This document shows positions 1 to 10,190 of a DNA stretch of 30,532 nt, one piece after another. Both the position numbers and the translations under genes were made by a program. A model generated the notes under the pieces. It saw nothing but the letters and a program-made list of their open reading frames with translations. It searched no databases and was not told where the DNA came from. Each line of letters opens with the position of its first letter. The stretch's first letter is position 1. The stretch is from Asterionellopsis glacialis. Its lineage: Eukaryota > Bacillariophyta > Plagiogrammaphyceae > Rhaphoneidales > Asterionellopsidaceae. Where the stretch lies: contig WKLE02001484.1 of assembly GCA_014885115.2 (NCBI GenBank), forward strand, positions 1-30,532, read 5' to 3'.

Positions 1-1132
1 ATATGCTGTGCACTCCCATATCACTGGGATCTACACCCAGTACTATGACTTCTGCTTCATGTTTTTTCAGTATTTTTCCAAGGTACTTAGAAAAACAGGA
101 GTACAATCCCTCACCAAACAATAAAGACTGTCCATCAGATGGAAATGTCACAATATACCTTGCTAGGGAGAGAATAACACATATATTGAGGTTGTTGGGA
201 TTTTCAAATAAATGATGTTTCCTGCTACTCTCAAAACCACTCATATCATTCTTCATGTGCACAAAGTGTACCGCTCCACAATCAACATCTGTCCAACTTA
301 GATGGCGCCTGTGGATATGTACTGTATTCTTGGATCTACACATAAGATTCCATGTAATGGTCAAAAATAAATGACCAAATATGGTACCACTACAGTCATC
401 ATGCAGCATCCACTCACACAGTTTGCAGAATAGCATAAATGGGAGAGGCTCTTTTCCTTCTGTTAAGTTATTGCCCCTCTTCCTTGTTGAGGTGGCAGAC
501 TTTTGTGTAAGTCCTTTGAAAAATTGCCCCATTTCATCATTGTATCCTGCTGGCTGTAGAACTGAGCAGGCCTGAAAAAGCTCATTCAGTCCCAAACAGT
601 AAGATCCGTAACCACTTCAGGACATATACTTTTCACCTTTGAGTCCCTTATGTGAAAGCAAGAATGCTATAAATGTTTTAATATCAAGGTGAACAATTGC
701 AATGGGGTGAAAGTCACTACTGGCTTTCATAAGTTCTTGCAGGGCAATATTTTCAAGTTCTTGTTTCTTATTTGGATTGTTGTTTGCTACCAGCTCCAAA
801 TTGGCATCATACAGAGCATTTTGTGTTGTGTCCTCCAAAAGACTACAGAACTTTGCCTTCTTTGGACAATCTAGAGGAGCAGCCTCCCATTTTTTGAAGA
901 TCCAGATGAGGAATCTTTTCATAGAATGCCTCTATCCTTTCCTTGTGTCTTTGTGCATATTTGCGCAAAAGACAGATTCAACACCATCAACACTGTCATT
1001 GTCAGAGCTTTCCTGCACATCTGCTATAGGAGTGGGAGGTGTCTGTGCCACTCTTGTAGACAGATTGTCTTCCCCATCCATCATTGCAATGATGTGCTCT
1101 ACCCCAGTTACATCCGTGTCCTGGGTTAACAT
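1..1132 (-). pseudogene. Decayed tyrosine recombinase (Crypton-like/integrase-like), cut by left edge
   Basis: The minus strand is open from about 616 to base 1 and reads like the catalytic half of a eukaryotic tyrosine recombinase. It contains WNLMCRSKNTVHIH near 300-345, then VHFVHMKNDMSG, then LLFGEGLYSCFSKYLGKIL, and ends at GVDPSDMGVHSI. The last residues match the start of the conserved H-x-x-R box, so the catalytic Arg and Tyr lie outside the window. The upstream part (619-922) is in the same frame but is separated by an in-frame TGA at 617-619. A further segment (932-1132) is in the same frame behind a TAG at 932-934. Around 900-960 another frame reads more like protein (KERIEAFYEKIPHL), implying a frameshift. 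The family is widespread in diatom genomes and is usually attributed to mobile elements. Seen: motifs and stops. Inferred: mobile origin and loss of function. Confidence 0.7.
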
Positions 1133-1265
1133 TGTGGGGACATCGTTGGGATTTATCTTGATTTTTTTTGAAATTTTGATACAGACAAGCTACTGTAAAC
1201 ACATAAAATGAATACAAAATTTTTATAAAGGACCCAAAATGAAATTTTTATTCTTATGAGTCGTA

Positions 1266-1407
1266 AGACCCAAATGTTATAAAGTTATAAAGCATGTACC
1301 AAGGTTTCCTTGTAGAAAATAGGTGGCTGAGAAGCGAGACCCAAATGTTATAAAGTTATAAAACATGTACAAAGGTTTCCTTGTAGAAAATAGGTGGCTG
1401 AGAAGCA
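1266..1407. repeat. Tandem direct repeat, 2 x 71 bases
   Basis: Two adjacent copies, 1266-1336 and 1337-1407, differ at only about three positions. Each begins agacccaaatgttataaag and ends near ggtggctgagaagc. No coding content is visible. The repeat lies just upstream of the recombinase pseudogene in its orientation, so it could belong to that element's end, but nothing proves it. Confidence 0.9.
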
Positions 1408-1440
1408 AACACTAAAAGGTGCTCATTTTCCAGCGAAAAA

Positions 1441-1549
1441 TGATATCTCTTGTAGGTCTGTACCAAATTGTACAGTAGAGATATCATTGCATACCAGGAA
1501 AAACGAGCACTAAAAGGTGCTCAGCCAGTAAAAGTGCTCGTTTTTCTGG
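1441..1549. repeat. Two adjacent inverted repeats (hairpins)
   Basis: The first hairpin has perfect 10-base arms tgatatctct (1441-1450) and agagatatca (1477-1486). The second has arms of about 16 bases at 1494-1510 (ccaggaaaaacgagcac) and 1534-1549, with a one-base bulge. The string actaaaaggtgctca occurs just before the first hairpin and again in the second loop, so the block looks like a small composite repeat. Function unknown. Confidence 0.75.
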
Positions 1550-1702
1550 ACAATCTGCCATGTCATTATGGTCCATCCATCTCCAACAATCTGCCTCGTC
1601 ATCATGGTTCATATGTCCACTTCACCATCGTCAGTCCAACTGGCCTGTCTGTGCATGTATGCATGCATTAACACTATCATTAAGTGCGCAAGGGATACTA
1701 GA

Positions 1703-2318
1703 GTTGTTCCAGGATTAGGTGGACCAACTTGTGACATTTGGTCCGTAGACTCCACGTAGACCCAAAATTCATATTTTTAAATTATGAACATATTAATTCA
1801 TGAATGATTTTATATACTTTGAAAAATTGTTATATATGTATTCATATTTCAATACTTCTATACTACTGGAATATACAACCAGTATATATTCATACATGAA
1901 TATATTATATTATGGCATGACCAACTTGTATTAGAATTGAATACAATGACGACCTGGCAGGTGCACTTTTGGGCATTGCTTGCTCACCCAACTGACAAAA
2001 ATTGGCTGTTGCACCCAGAGCTCTTCCGGTCAATCTTGCAAATTGGTGCTGCTTTCAGTACCGGTTTCTTAACAACCAGCCATTTTTAACTAACAACCAC
2101 CCATATGGTTCCATGCAGAAGCTCCTTGTACATGGATCTATATGGGTGGTTGTTAGTTAAAAATGCCTGGTTGTTGAGAAATCGGTACTGTAAAATGGTA
2201 CATCCTTCCATCCTCACAAAAAAAATAACATGTAAAATTACCAGCTTTGATTAATTTGATTTTAAAAAAATTATGTCACAGTCCAGTACTGGACTAGTCC
2301 ACCTAATCCTGGAACAAT
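1703..2318. mobile_element. Non-autonomous terminal-inverted-repeat element, about 616 bases
   Basis: The left end (gttgttccaggattaggtgg, from 1703) and the right end (2297-2318) are inverted copies matching at about 21 of 22 positions. A second matching block, tgtgacat at 1730-1737 against atgtcaca at 2273-2280, extends the inverted ends after a gap. The interior is AT-rich and has no coding sequence I recognise. A second palindromic element sits inside it at 2056-2190. I could not identify a convincing target duplication or assign a superfamily. Confidence 0.6.
2056..2190. mobile_element. Palindromic MITE-like element with 51-base arms
   Basis: Arms at 2056-2106 and 2140-2190 are inverted copies with about 3 mismatches in 51 bases, around a 33-base loop. 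Transcripts from either strand would fold into a long hairpin. It lies inside the 1703-2318 element and therefore probably inserted later. No target duplication is clear. Confidence 0.75.
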
Positions 2319-2908
2319 TCACTACTCACATAGTGAGGTGTAGTGCAGTTGGATTTTCCTTTACCAGTTAATTGGCACAGGAATACCTTTGGAGAAGATC
2401 TGTCTGAACAAGGTGCTACCATGGCTTCAATGGGTTTAACTTGATGGTCATGAAAAGGCTTGCTCCAAATGTTTCAAAAATCATCTTTGATAATTTTATG
2501 AATGGATGACTGGACCTAAGTCAATAGATTGGACATGTGTGGAGTAGAAGGCCAAATTGGTGCTTTCTTGATTGATATTTGATGTCAATGACAACAAAGG
2601 AAGAATGATATAGTGTGATTGTTTTAAGAAAAGCAAGGAGTGACACTGTCATGGGCACCGTGTGATAGTTAGCCACTCCTGCTCATCAATGATTGCCAAA
2701 AATTCTTATTGGCTTTATCTGGCCTGCTTCCATGCAAAAAGGTCTATCTAGAGCTCATGCTGTTAATTCAACCCCCTAGGGACAGATATTCTGTGCTTTT
2801 ATCTAGAAATTTTATTTTTTTTAAATTTTCTCATTTTAGACCCCAACACTCTGGGAATGATCTGTTTCATCCCATAATTTGGTCAGTAGTTAGAATCAAA
2901 CATTTTGC

Positions 2909-3091
2909 ATAGATACATAAACTAATATATTCTGGCCCAACATTGCAGATGCGGTTCTTAGTTCTTTCAATTTTTCCAAAAAAACACTAAAAATGCTAAA
3001 ATCACAAAATGTATGTTCATATGCTCTAAGTTACGTTATGAAGGGCCTCATCTGCAATGGTGGGCCAGAATATATTAGTTTATGTATCTAT
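2909..3091. mobile_element. MITE-like inverted-repeat element, 183 bases
   Basis: Arms 2909-2951 and 3049-3091 are inverted copies with one mismatch in 43 bases. Each outer end reads atagatacataaactaatat inward. The 97-base centre is AT-rich and non-coding. The near identity of the arms suggests a young copy. The flanks (…tttgc and ctaac…) show no obvious target duplication. Confidence 0.8.
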
Positions 3092-3114
3092 CTAACAGAT
3101 CTGATTGGTAATAT

Positions 3115-3240
3115 TTACACCAGATCATCGTCTGAGTCATCAGAATTGATCTCCATGTCCTCATTAAAGTCAATTATATCGAGTTTCAAAACCCTGTCTT
3201 TCAGCCACTCCACGGAATCTAATTCTTCATTTTTGAACAT
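3115..3240 (-). CDS. Short acidic C-terminal-like ORF, unidentified
   Basis: A 41-codon frame from ATG at 3240 to TAA at 3115-3117 reads MFKNEELDSVEWLKDRVL and ends in an acidic tail, NSDDSDDDLV. The frame stays open about 12 codons upstream of the ATG before an earlier stop. The composition resembles the end of a real eukaryotic protein, but there is no domain I recognise. It may be a leftover exon or transposon-gene fragment near the 2909-3091 element. Low certainty that it is expressed. Confidence 0.25.
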   Translation of the reverse strand: MFKNEELDSVEWLKDRVLKLDIIDFNEDMEINSDDSDDDLV

Positions 3241-3291
3241 ACTGTTCAAGGATAGGCTTGTATCTCTTGCTAACAGCAATACTTAGAGGGT

Positions 3292-4263
3292 TGGAGTTGG
3301 AGAAGGAGAGAAGGCATGTAAAGTTATTTATAGTGAAAAAAATTAGCAATCATAAAGTTATTACGTTACTACATATTATATACGAATATTCTGACAAGTG
3401 TTCTGAAGAGAAACGGAATCTTCTCCTATGATTCCAGTGATATAGAGAGTTTGGTCCAAAGGTGAAAAAGTACGACAAAGTTCCATCTCGAACCCAAATA
3501 CAGAAAAAAAAATGAATTTTTTGTGATTTTAGCCCAGTATGGAACGAAATCCTGTAGAAATAGCATACAAATTACTTAGGCAGCTGTAAGCCGATCTACC
3601 ACCTTAATGGCACTCAAGGCCAAAGGGCACGGCACTCGTTCCCTCTGTTAGATTTGTTCTGGAACCTTGCTGACGCCACAAACTAACTGGCCAATACACA
3701 CTATGACTTATTTTGAGGGAGCAATGCACGGGGGCTATCAGAGATAGTCAGCTGTGTTCCTTGGCTACCGGTACAGTACTTGCATCCCAGAACGTGCAGT
3801 TTAATCTGCGTGTATTCTTTTCTGGTCTGCTTGCCTGTTCCAGTGCTGCTCCTTGGGTGTCCTAGTTTTGTTGGCTACTTACCTACCTTTTTTGGGAGCT
3901 TCACTACTTCAAACACTTGTGCAATAAAATATACCATTTTTGAGTATGCCAATAAAAGGAGACTACTAGTCAAAGGATTAAACTACAGCTATGCTGGTGA
4001 CCCACCCATTTGGCAGTACCACCCATTGAGGCTCCACCGGTATCCGTACACTTGATTTGTCTCTGGTTGTGCCTTGTGTACTCTGGGGCCAAAGAATCTG
4101 CCCACATGACACAGGCAGGGTGTACCAGTGGAGTGAATGCTTCTGGTACCCCTGTTCATGCCCTGTATTTTGCCAATTTTGACACGACGGTCAACAATTT
4201 TGCATGGGAACCCTTAAAACCAAAAAAAAATTGAACCTACAAGTTTGGGAGGGAGGTGCGCAC
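3292..4263. other. Stretch with no recognised gene
   Basis: About 970 bases without a coding signal I can support. A 91-codon plus frame (3780-4055) is hydrophobic and Cys/Pro-rich without a recognisable motif, and looks like chance. The right part is presumably the 3' non-coding end of the DIRS-like element: on the minus strand, its recombinase stop at 4264 is followed by a short T-rich run. I found no terminal repeat shared with the sequence beyond 9954. Confidence 0.5.
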
Positions 4264-5370
4264 TTAGCCAACATGCAGAAAGTCGATAGGGTGCGCCATT
4301 TTGGCCGCCCAGCCTTCTAAGTAGGCCGCAATTTGTGTGTGAATATACATCAGGAAGGTCCGCGAGGACCAGCGACCCAGCTTTTGGATTGTAGTGTCAT
4401 CTGCACCTGCCAATTTAAGGGCCATAGCCCCCGAGGCCCGTGCAGAATGACTGCTGATTTGTGCCAAGCTGTAACCTTGGTGCAAAGGGCTGGCTTTTGC
4501 TGCGCCACACCGGAGCGCCAAAGTGATGTCGGTGTCATGAATGTGTATTGGGGTACCATTGATGTACGATGATACATAACTAATAGGAGTGTTTTCATCT
4601 TGTACTTGTTGTTGAATTGAAAAATCCTCCGTACCATTGCAAGAACTGGACAAAAAGGAGAGCCCGTTGATTGATGATGAATTGTAGCTCCCTTTTGACC
4701 ATTTTTTTGACAATCGATGGTCATAGTAACACTATCGGCCAAAGTGAGCTCATCTAACAAGACAGTCTGACGAAGGATGGTACCGTTTTGTCTTAAAATA
4801 ACATCCTTTAATCTAAATTGAGTAGTCCTGCATTTCTTATTTGTATTTGGGAAAGTATAAAGCAATCATGATTAGATCTGCCACTGCCTGGGAATGAGCT
4901 AGCTTGTCGGCCTTATAAAGGTTACAGGTAGTCATTATGGCATGGACAGGAAGAGCCAACTGCGGTTTTGGTGCTGGGTCTTCATCTTTGAATGATTTTA
5001 GTTGCAATGCAAACGGGAGATCTAATTCTTTTGAGCCATAGGTATGCCTGGGATCTGGGTATCTAGCCAATACCGCTGTCTGGGCAACATGGCGGAGGCC
5101 TGTGGCCACTGACTGAGCACCCACTCGTTTGCCTTTCCCTGCATAACCTTCCCTGACCCGGACAGCAAAGGATAGGAGAATTTACTGCTGGATTGGCCTT
5201 GCAAGGTGCCGGAGGTAGGGGTTGACCCGGCAGTCACTGCAGTGTTCGTACCAGTGATGCCAGTGCCAACTCCTTGCTTCTGCATCTAGCGTTACAGTGG
5301 CAATTGTTGCCCGTGCAACGTTGAGAGTACGAGCAAGGTCATCTTTTGCATAGGGCGCACAAATTTCCAA
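4264..5370 (-). pseudogene. Tyrosine recombinase of the DIRS-like element
   Basis: This would integrate the circular cDNA. The C-terminal part is clear: SSHSARASGAMALKLAG gives the H-x-x-R box, and LGRWSSRTFLMYIH carries the late W and the likely Tyr nucleophile. The N-terminal part (5370-4837) contains VGAQSVATGLRHVAQT and YPDPRHTYGSKELDLPF, a core-binding-like region. The frame is broken three times: an in-frame TAA at 5182-5184, a frame change near 4860 that also removes part of a hydrophobic stretch, and another frame change near 4620. Its 5' end overlaps the RNase H frame, in a different frame, so expression may originally have used frameshifting or a separate start. Family assignment is firm; inactivity is inferred from the breaks. 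Confidence 0.85.
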
Positions 5371-7502
5371 GATAAATTCTGTGACAAGGGATATTTAGCA
5401 CAAAAGTGAATAAAAAATTGTGAGTCGTCATTGATGTGAGAAAGGGTAATTGTGTTGAATGACCGCGATGCAAAGTCAGCCATTTTCTTTTCTTTTCCTT
5501 CAATATGGCTGACCATAATTGGGGCTGACCATTTTACGCGTTGCCTCATCGATAATCCACGTAACAATCTGCTGGATATCGGTGTGTCTGATTTGGAAGC
5601 CATTTTGGCAACCCAGGCCACAGAGGGCTTGTTATCACAGAGTATCCCAATCCGTGTATGCTTAATGTTAGCATGGGTTTCTAATGCAAGGTAGTGTAGT
5701 GTTATTCTGGCCAGCTCTAGGTCAGAGTTTGTCAAAGTACCACGAGGGTTCTGTTCTGACACCACTTGGTTGGAAATCGTTCTTGGAAAGGGGACGCGCC
5801 ATACGATTGGTTGCATGGAAGCATCCGCGCTAAACCACATGCCTCCTGTGCATGTGGCGCACATGTCACAATATCCAATCAGATCCGGGATCCCTGGCAC
5901 AAGCTCCCGTACATGGGTTGGGCAAGCGGGCAGGTCTTTTACCAGTACACCAAGATCCAGTAGGTTTCTTCTTACTTCGCTGGTTCTTCCTAATCCAATG
6001 TTGGTTGGGTCACTTCTCAATGCCTTGTTGATGGGTGTGTAGAGTCCCTTGGCCGCTGGGAGGATTCCTGTGGCATGTCTCAGTTTCCCAATGATCTTTT
6101 GGAATCATTGCGTGTAGACCTTTTTGCACTTGAGGACTTGGCGTAATTCTTTTATAATTTTTTCTGCTTTTCCAGAAGGCAATTGGGCTGTCTTTGTCTT
6201 TCCATTTAACAGGAATCCTAATATTTCTTTTTGGGGAGCTCATCGGGCATCTCCACATTCTAGCTTTTTCTCAGACATGCTGTCTTTTCCTCCTTCATGG
6301 TTTAAAACTTCTGGAGGAGGGAAAATGTCATGGATTGTGTTGAGTGCTGCTTGGGAAAATTGGAGCAGTCCTTTACCATCTTCTGTTTCAACTGCTGCTA
6401 GGCAAAAGTCATCTACAAAGACGTTCACAGACGTTTCTTTTTCTGGGGCTATCTTATGTCGTTTTGCAGGCCTCGCTGGTAACATGTAGTATTCCATCAG
6501 ATGCTCTGGCAATTCATGCCCTTTCTTTAGCAGCACATCAATGATGTCTCTGCACGTCTCTGTTGTTGCCAAAAAATATGGAGGGCTCTCCGTCCACCCC
6601 ATCTGTAGGGCGGAGGGGACCACAATCTTTACTGGTGCTTGAGCGTCTTGCTGTGGAAGTACCTAGCAGAAGTTCCATTTCTGGGAATCATCAACAATCA
6701 TCCTCCAAAAGCCATCTGAGAGATCAATCTTGCTGAAGTGTATTTCCGCCTTTACTGGGACCTCATCCATATACTGGAAGATCTGCGGTAAGACTTGTCC
6801 AAGTAGTTTGACTGGAATCTCAGGTGCAAGCTTTTTGGTGGTGTCGTTGACTGAATCCTGGAGGACTATCTGCTTGCGCTTCTGCCTCTCCTTTTTATTT
6901 CTGGGCTTGCATTTCCTATAAACTAGGAATGACAAGTCCAGTATCATCCTGCCTCTTCTGTCCTCTTGTGGGACCACTGCCAATGGAGAGAGTTTAAAAT
7001 TGGTTGGGAGGTTGTTTTTGATGTCCTCCCAATTTATGACCAACGAAAAACCCACCTTGACTTGGTATTCAATATCTTCATGTATTAGATCAATATTCTC
7101 ATCCAGTCTTGCACTCACATGGGCTCCCTTTTCCAGGGCTGCCTCTATCACCTCTTGTGTCCAAGGTTTGCCACAACTCACCGGTACTCCCCTCTCCCAT
7201 TCTTTCAGGGTATCCGCAAATGGATGAAGGTTTGCAAGCACCATTGGTCTCATTAGACTTTTGCCCCTCTGGGGCCAGTCTGTCTTACCTTGTGCTCTTG
7301 CTGCAGGGGAGTTTGCTGTTAGTTGTGTGACTGGCTTGACCTTGTGACCCCTTTTGGGTTTTTGGTCTACCCCTTTTTTCTCTTGCCTGATTTGTGCTGT
7401 AGGAAACAGATCATCTAATGGTGAACGTTCTGCTGGCAAACTTGGCACTTCCTACAGTTTCCCTTTTGGAAATTTTAAGGAAGCTGGTGGGGCTACCACC
7501 AG
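5292..7502 (-). pseudogene. Reverse transcriptase-RNase H (pol) of the DIRS-like element
   Basis: One reading frame runs from about 7448 to 5292. Reverse transcriptase motifs are KIDLSDGFWRMIV (motif A, near 6690-6730), LQMGWTESPPYF, and VNVFVDDF (the catalytic Asp pair). RNase H follows with GYCDMCATCTGGMW, TNSDLELAR, GILCDNKPSVAWV and ADFASR, so its acidic residues are present. The frame is interrupted by TAG at 6663-6665 (a Tyr would be expected between NFC and VLP), TGA at 6240-6242 (probably Trp) and TGA at 6105-6107 (probably Arg, CGA to TGA). It ends at TAA 5292-5294. An upstream TAG at 7452-7454 precedes the region. Catalytic motifs are intact but the three stops should prevent a full product. 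Confidence 0.85.
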
Positions 7503-9854
7503 TCATGAGACACCTTGCTTTCTTTTCAAACTTAGTTTCTGTTCATAGGCTTCTGCCGCTTTCTGCAACATTGCTGCAATCACTTGAGCTCTGGCATCCG
7601 TAGGCTTGGCTTCTAGGTGTTGGTACATGCAGCAGGCATTTTTACATGCCCCAAACAGATTCATTTCTAAACAGGTACCCTTTGCTCCTATTTTTAGGTC
7701 CGTGTATTTCCTATTTTTAGGTCCGTGTATTTCACTGGTGGATTCACCACATTCATCAAGGCACCAATAGTTAACTGCGGGTACTGCTTTTTCAGTGGCT
7801 GAGTCACCTTCTCAATGAGAGAGTGTACATGAGCCTTGAACATGTTTCCTCGACCTGTGGGTCCTCCTCCCGGTGTCATCACTGGTGACGAGGGAAACAT
7901 ACCTTCCATTGGATCAATGGTCCCTTCACTTGCGCCCACTCCATAATATGACGGAGGGGGCTGGGGCAGATCCCCAGAAGGATAAAATCTATCTACTGGG
8001 CAGTGCTCAGTATCAAGTATAGTTCCATTTTTGAGGAACATGGTGGTATAAGTTAACCGGGAGATTGGTAATGGCTTTCCCAATTCCCACTGTGCAGCCT
8101 CTGAGAAAAACGGCTGAGAGTCATGTAAGATGGCCCATAAAATTTGGAGCACCTTTTGTGGCCTGATACTATCGTAAACATTCACTTTCAGTCGCAGGGC
8201 CCTCTGCAATTCAACCACATCTTTAAAATGGTGACTCTGCTTCCCCACCACTTCTTGCAGCAACTTGTGGTAGTTAGTCAACAAGTGCATTGGCCCCATG
8301 TAATCATTTGGTGGTATCACCTTTACGTTACTGGAAACTTCCAACATGTCCGATGGTGTCGTACTGGTAGCTTGTTGTACTGCATCCTGTCATTTGCGTT
8401 GGGACCTCTGGAGTGCGAAGGCTGTAAAGGGTACCGCAAACAGAGACAGGCCTCTATGACAATCATCAAATTCCGCTTTCCCATCATGGCCAAAATTTAG
8501 GGACTTCACGTCCTTGACTAGACTTGAAGACACGAATATTCTGACTGGGTTATCAGAATCCAGCGATACTCTCAGTCTCTTTCGGTGTTGTTGCTCCACT
8601 ACATCTGAGGTTTGACCATCCTTGGCAATGGCCGCTAATAAGGTTGAAGGGTCCTTGCCTTCAGAAAGACTACAGGCCACCCGTATATGTAGTTTCTCTG
8701 AGTCAGTGTAAGACCTTTTTGACTTGGCCTCTGTAATGCGTGCTGGCACTGCTTTTACAGTCTCCAAGGCTTGACCATACGCCATCTGGGCATCAAGCAC
8801 TGGACCTCTTACACCACTTGGGGAAGAGAGAAGTGCATTTTTGCCTAATGCTACTTTTATGATTCTATTTCTCCATCTGGTCAGTTTCCTGTTGGGAATA
8901 ACTGGTTCCCATTGAAGCTGTAGTTTGCTATCATTACGAGAAGGACCAGCTCCTGCCGCTTTGGTACAGGCCAATCTGGCCCATTCTACTATGGAGCTAA
9001 CTTCTTGTCGCTGGTGATCGGTGCTTAGGTTCCCAACCAACCATTCTATGACTTGTAGAGCGCAATAAGGAGGCATGGGTTCCATGAAGTATGGCGCCCA
9101 CTCCAATGGCACAAACACCAGTTTGCACAACTTTACCGTATCTTCCACTGGTGTGCCTGTCTGGACACGGCCTACGTAGGGTGCCAACAATAGGTCTGGA
9201 TTTGCATCGTACGCAGCTTTTAGGTCTGCAGATTTTGCTCTCACCAGAGTTTCAACCTGGAAGAACTCATCCGAAGTCTCGCTCACTGCATCCCCGGGCG
9301 CTAGTAGATAAGGTGGTAACTGCCCTTCATCTACGTCGCCGTATCGAGCAAATATTTTTCCATGAACTTCATTTGGAACACTGAATCCCATTTGGAACTG
9401 TTGAATACAGTATACCGTTGTCACATAAAGGATGCTGGCAATACAGTAAGAAAGGCGCTTAGTTCGTCAGCACTCAGTAACTGCGTCAATACCTCATCCG
9501 GGTTGATCGCGTCCTCTACTACCTCGAAGGCCTTGATAACGGATTCAGTCAACTCCTCATTCGATCTACCCGCCGTAGAAGATAACATTTCGTATGTGAG
9601 GGTGCCCTCCTTTGCCTCAAATGGGAGTGCAAAAGGTTCGGCAGCGGGGACGTTACCCCCACGAGCTGGAGCGCCTTCCGCGCCTGGCCCCGCTCCCCGT
9701 GTGGGTTGCGGACCACCTGGAGCTCGGTCTGTAGGCGCGAGAACTATCGCTGGAGGCGGAGGCGTCATGGCCTCATCGCCTCCAATTCCTCTTGTAGTTC
9801 TCGTGGTTGGTGGTCCTCCTACTTGGGGGGCAGGGACGGGAACGTCGTTGCTCA
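7503..9854 (-). pseudogene. Gag-like ORF of the DIRS-like element
   Basis: The likely ATG is at 9852-9854 (MSNDVPVPAPQVGG); the open frame extends upstream to 9954 with only a GTG. The first ~100 residues are Pro/Gly/Ala-rich. A frame change near 9424 (PASFM-stop against YVTTVYCIQQFQMGF) leads into a long Gag-like segment. It is broken by TGA at 8390-8392 and by the 23-base duplication at 7688-7733. Beyond the duplication the frame reads a cysteine/histidine cluster, CLEMNLFGACKNACC-MYQH, with C-x8-C-x4-C-x3-H spacing, which could be a nucleic-acid-binding zinc knuckle. The frame ends at TGA 7503-7505. Without the duplication the Gag frame is the same as the pol frame. I recognise no named domain other than the zinc-like cluster. 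Confidence 0.65.
7688..7733. repeat. 23-base tandem duplication inside Gag
   Basis: The unit ctatttttaggtccgtgtat plus ttc occurs twice back to back (7688-7710 and 7711-7733) with no difference. Its length is not a multiple of three, so it shifts the Gag frame. The two copies being identical implies a recent event relative to the age of the element. Confidence 0.95.
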
Positions 9855-9954
9855 TTGTCTTTGCTTTAACTTCGTTCTTCGTTTCTTGCCCCTGCTCTCT
9901 TGAAAGTGAGGAGTCAACGGCCGGTGTCAGAATTTCGCAATCTGATCCCGGCAC

Positions 9955-10190
9955 GCAGATTGAACGCGCGCAACTCTTACCAGTTCTTTTTTGGCCTTGT
10001 CTGGCCTTCCTTTTGCAGATTATTTACTCGATACAGGCTTCTGTGCCGGTCTCCAGTCACACGCTACGAGTGTCAGCTCCTGCTTGGCGGTCGACAATCG
10101 ACAGGGGGTGCATGAGCTACCAGAAAATTTCCGACAGCGGTTCCAACTCAACACTGCATTCTTCACTTCAAAAGTTTTGAGTGACAACAG
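9955..10190. promoter_or_regulatory. Intergenic region between the element and ZIP, likely ZIP 5' region
   Basis: About 236 bases separate the start of the DIRS-like Gag frame (minus) from the ZIP ATG (plus). The region must hold the ZIP 5' UTR and core promoter unless an upstream intron exists. I see no TATA box or other named motif that I would defend. It contains several CpG and tcgac/gtcgac strings near 10090-10110 and 10200-10220. Confidence 0.3.

Larger units (their letters stand above)
4264..9954 (-). mobile_element. Degenerate DIRS-like (tyrosine-recombinase) retrotransposon
   Basis: On the minus strand, in order, are a Gag-like region, a reverse transcriptase, an RNase H and a C-terminal tyrosine recombinase in place of a DDE integrase. 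That order defines DIRS-like elements. Every coding part is broken by stops or frame changes, so this copy cannot encode a full set of proteins. Base composition is richer in G+C than the flanking AT-rich DNA, most strongly in the Pro/Gly/Ala-rich start of Gag. The split or inverted terminal repeats expected for DIRS elements were not found by eye, so the limits given are only those of the coding region. The upstream end lies about 240 bases from the ZIP start codon, and the two are divergent. Confidence 0.8.

Noticed and set aside
3780..4055. A hydrophobic 91-codon plus ORF as a membrane protein gene
   Set aside because: No motif, no homologous frame nearby and an unsupported start; it looks like a chance frame in non-coding DNA.
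5292..7448. Reassigned stop codons (alternative genetic code) to explain the many in-frame TGA/TAG codons
   Set aside because: The stops stand at different expected residues (Arg, Trp, Tyr), frameshifts occur in the same genes, and the intact ZIP gene has no internal stops and ends in TAA. Decay explains them better.
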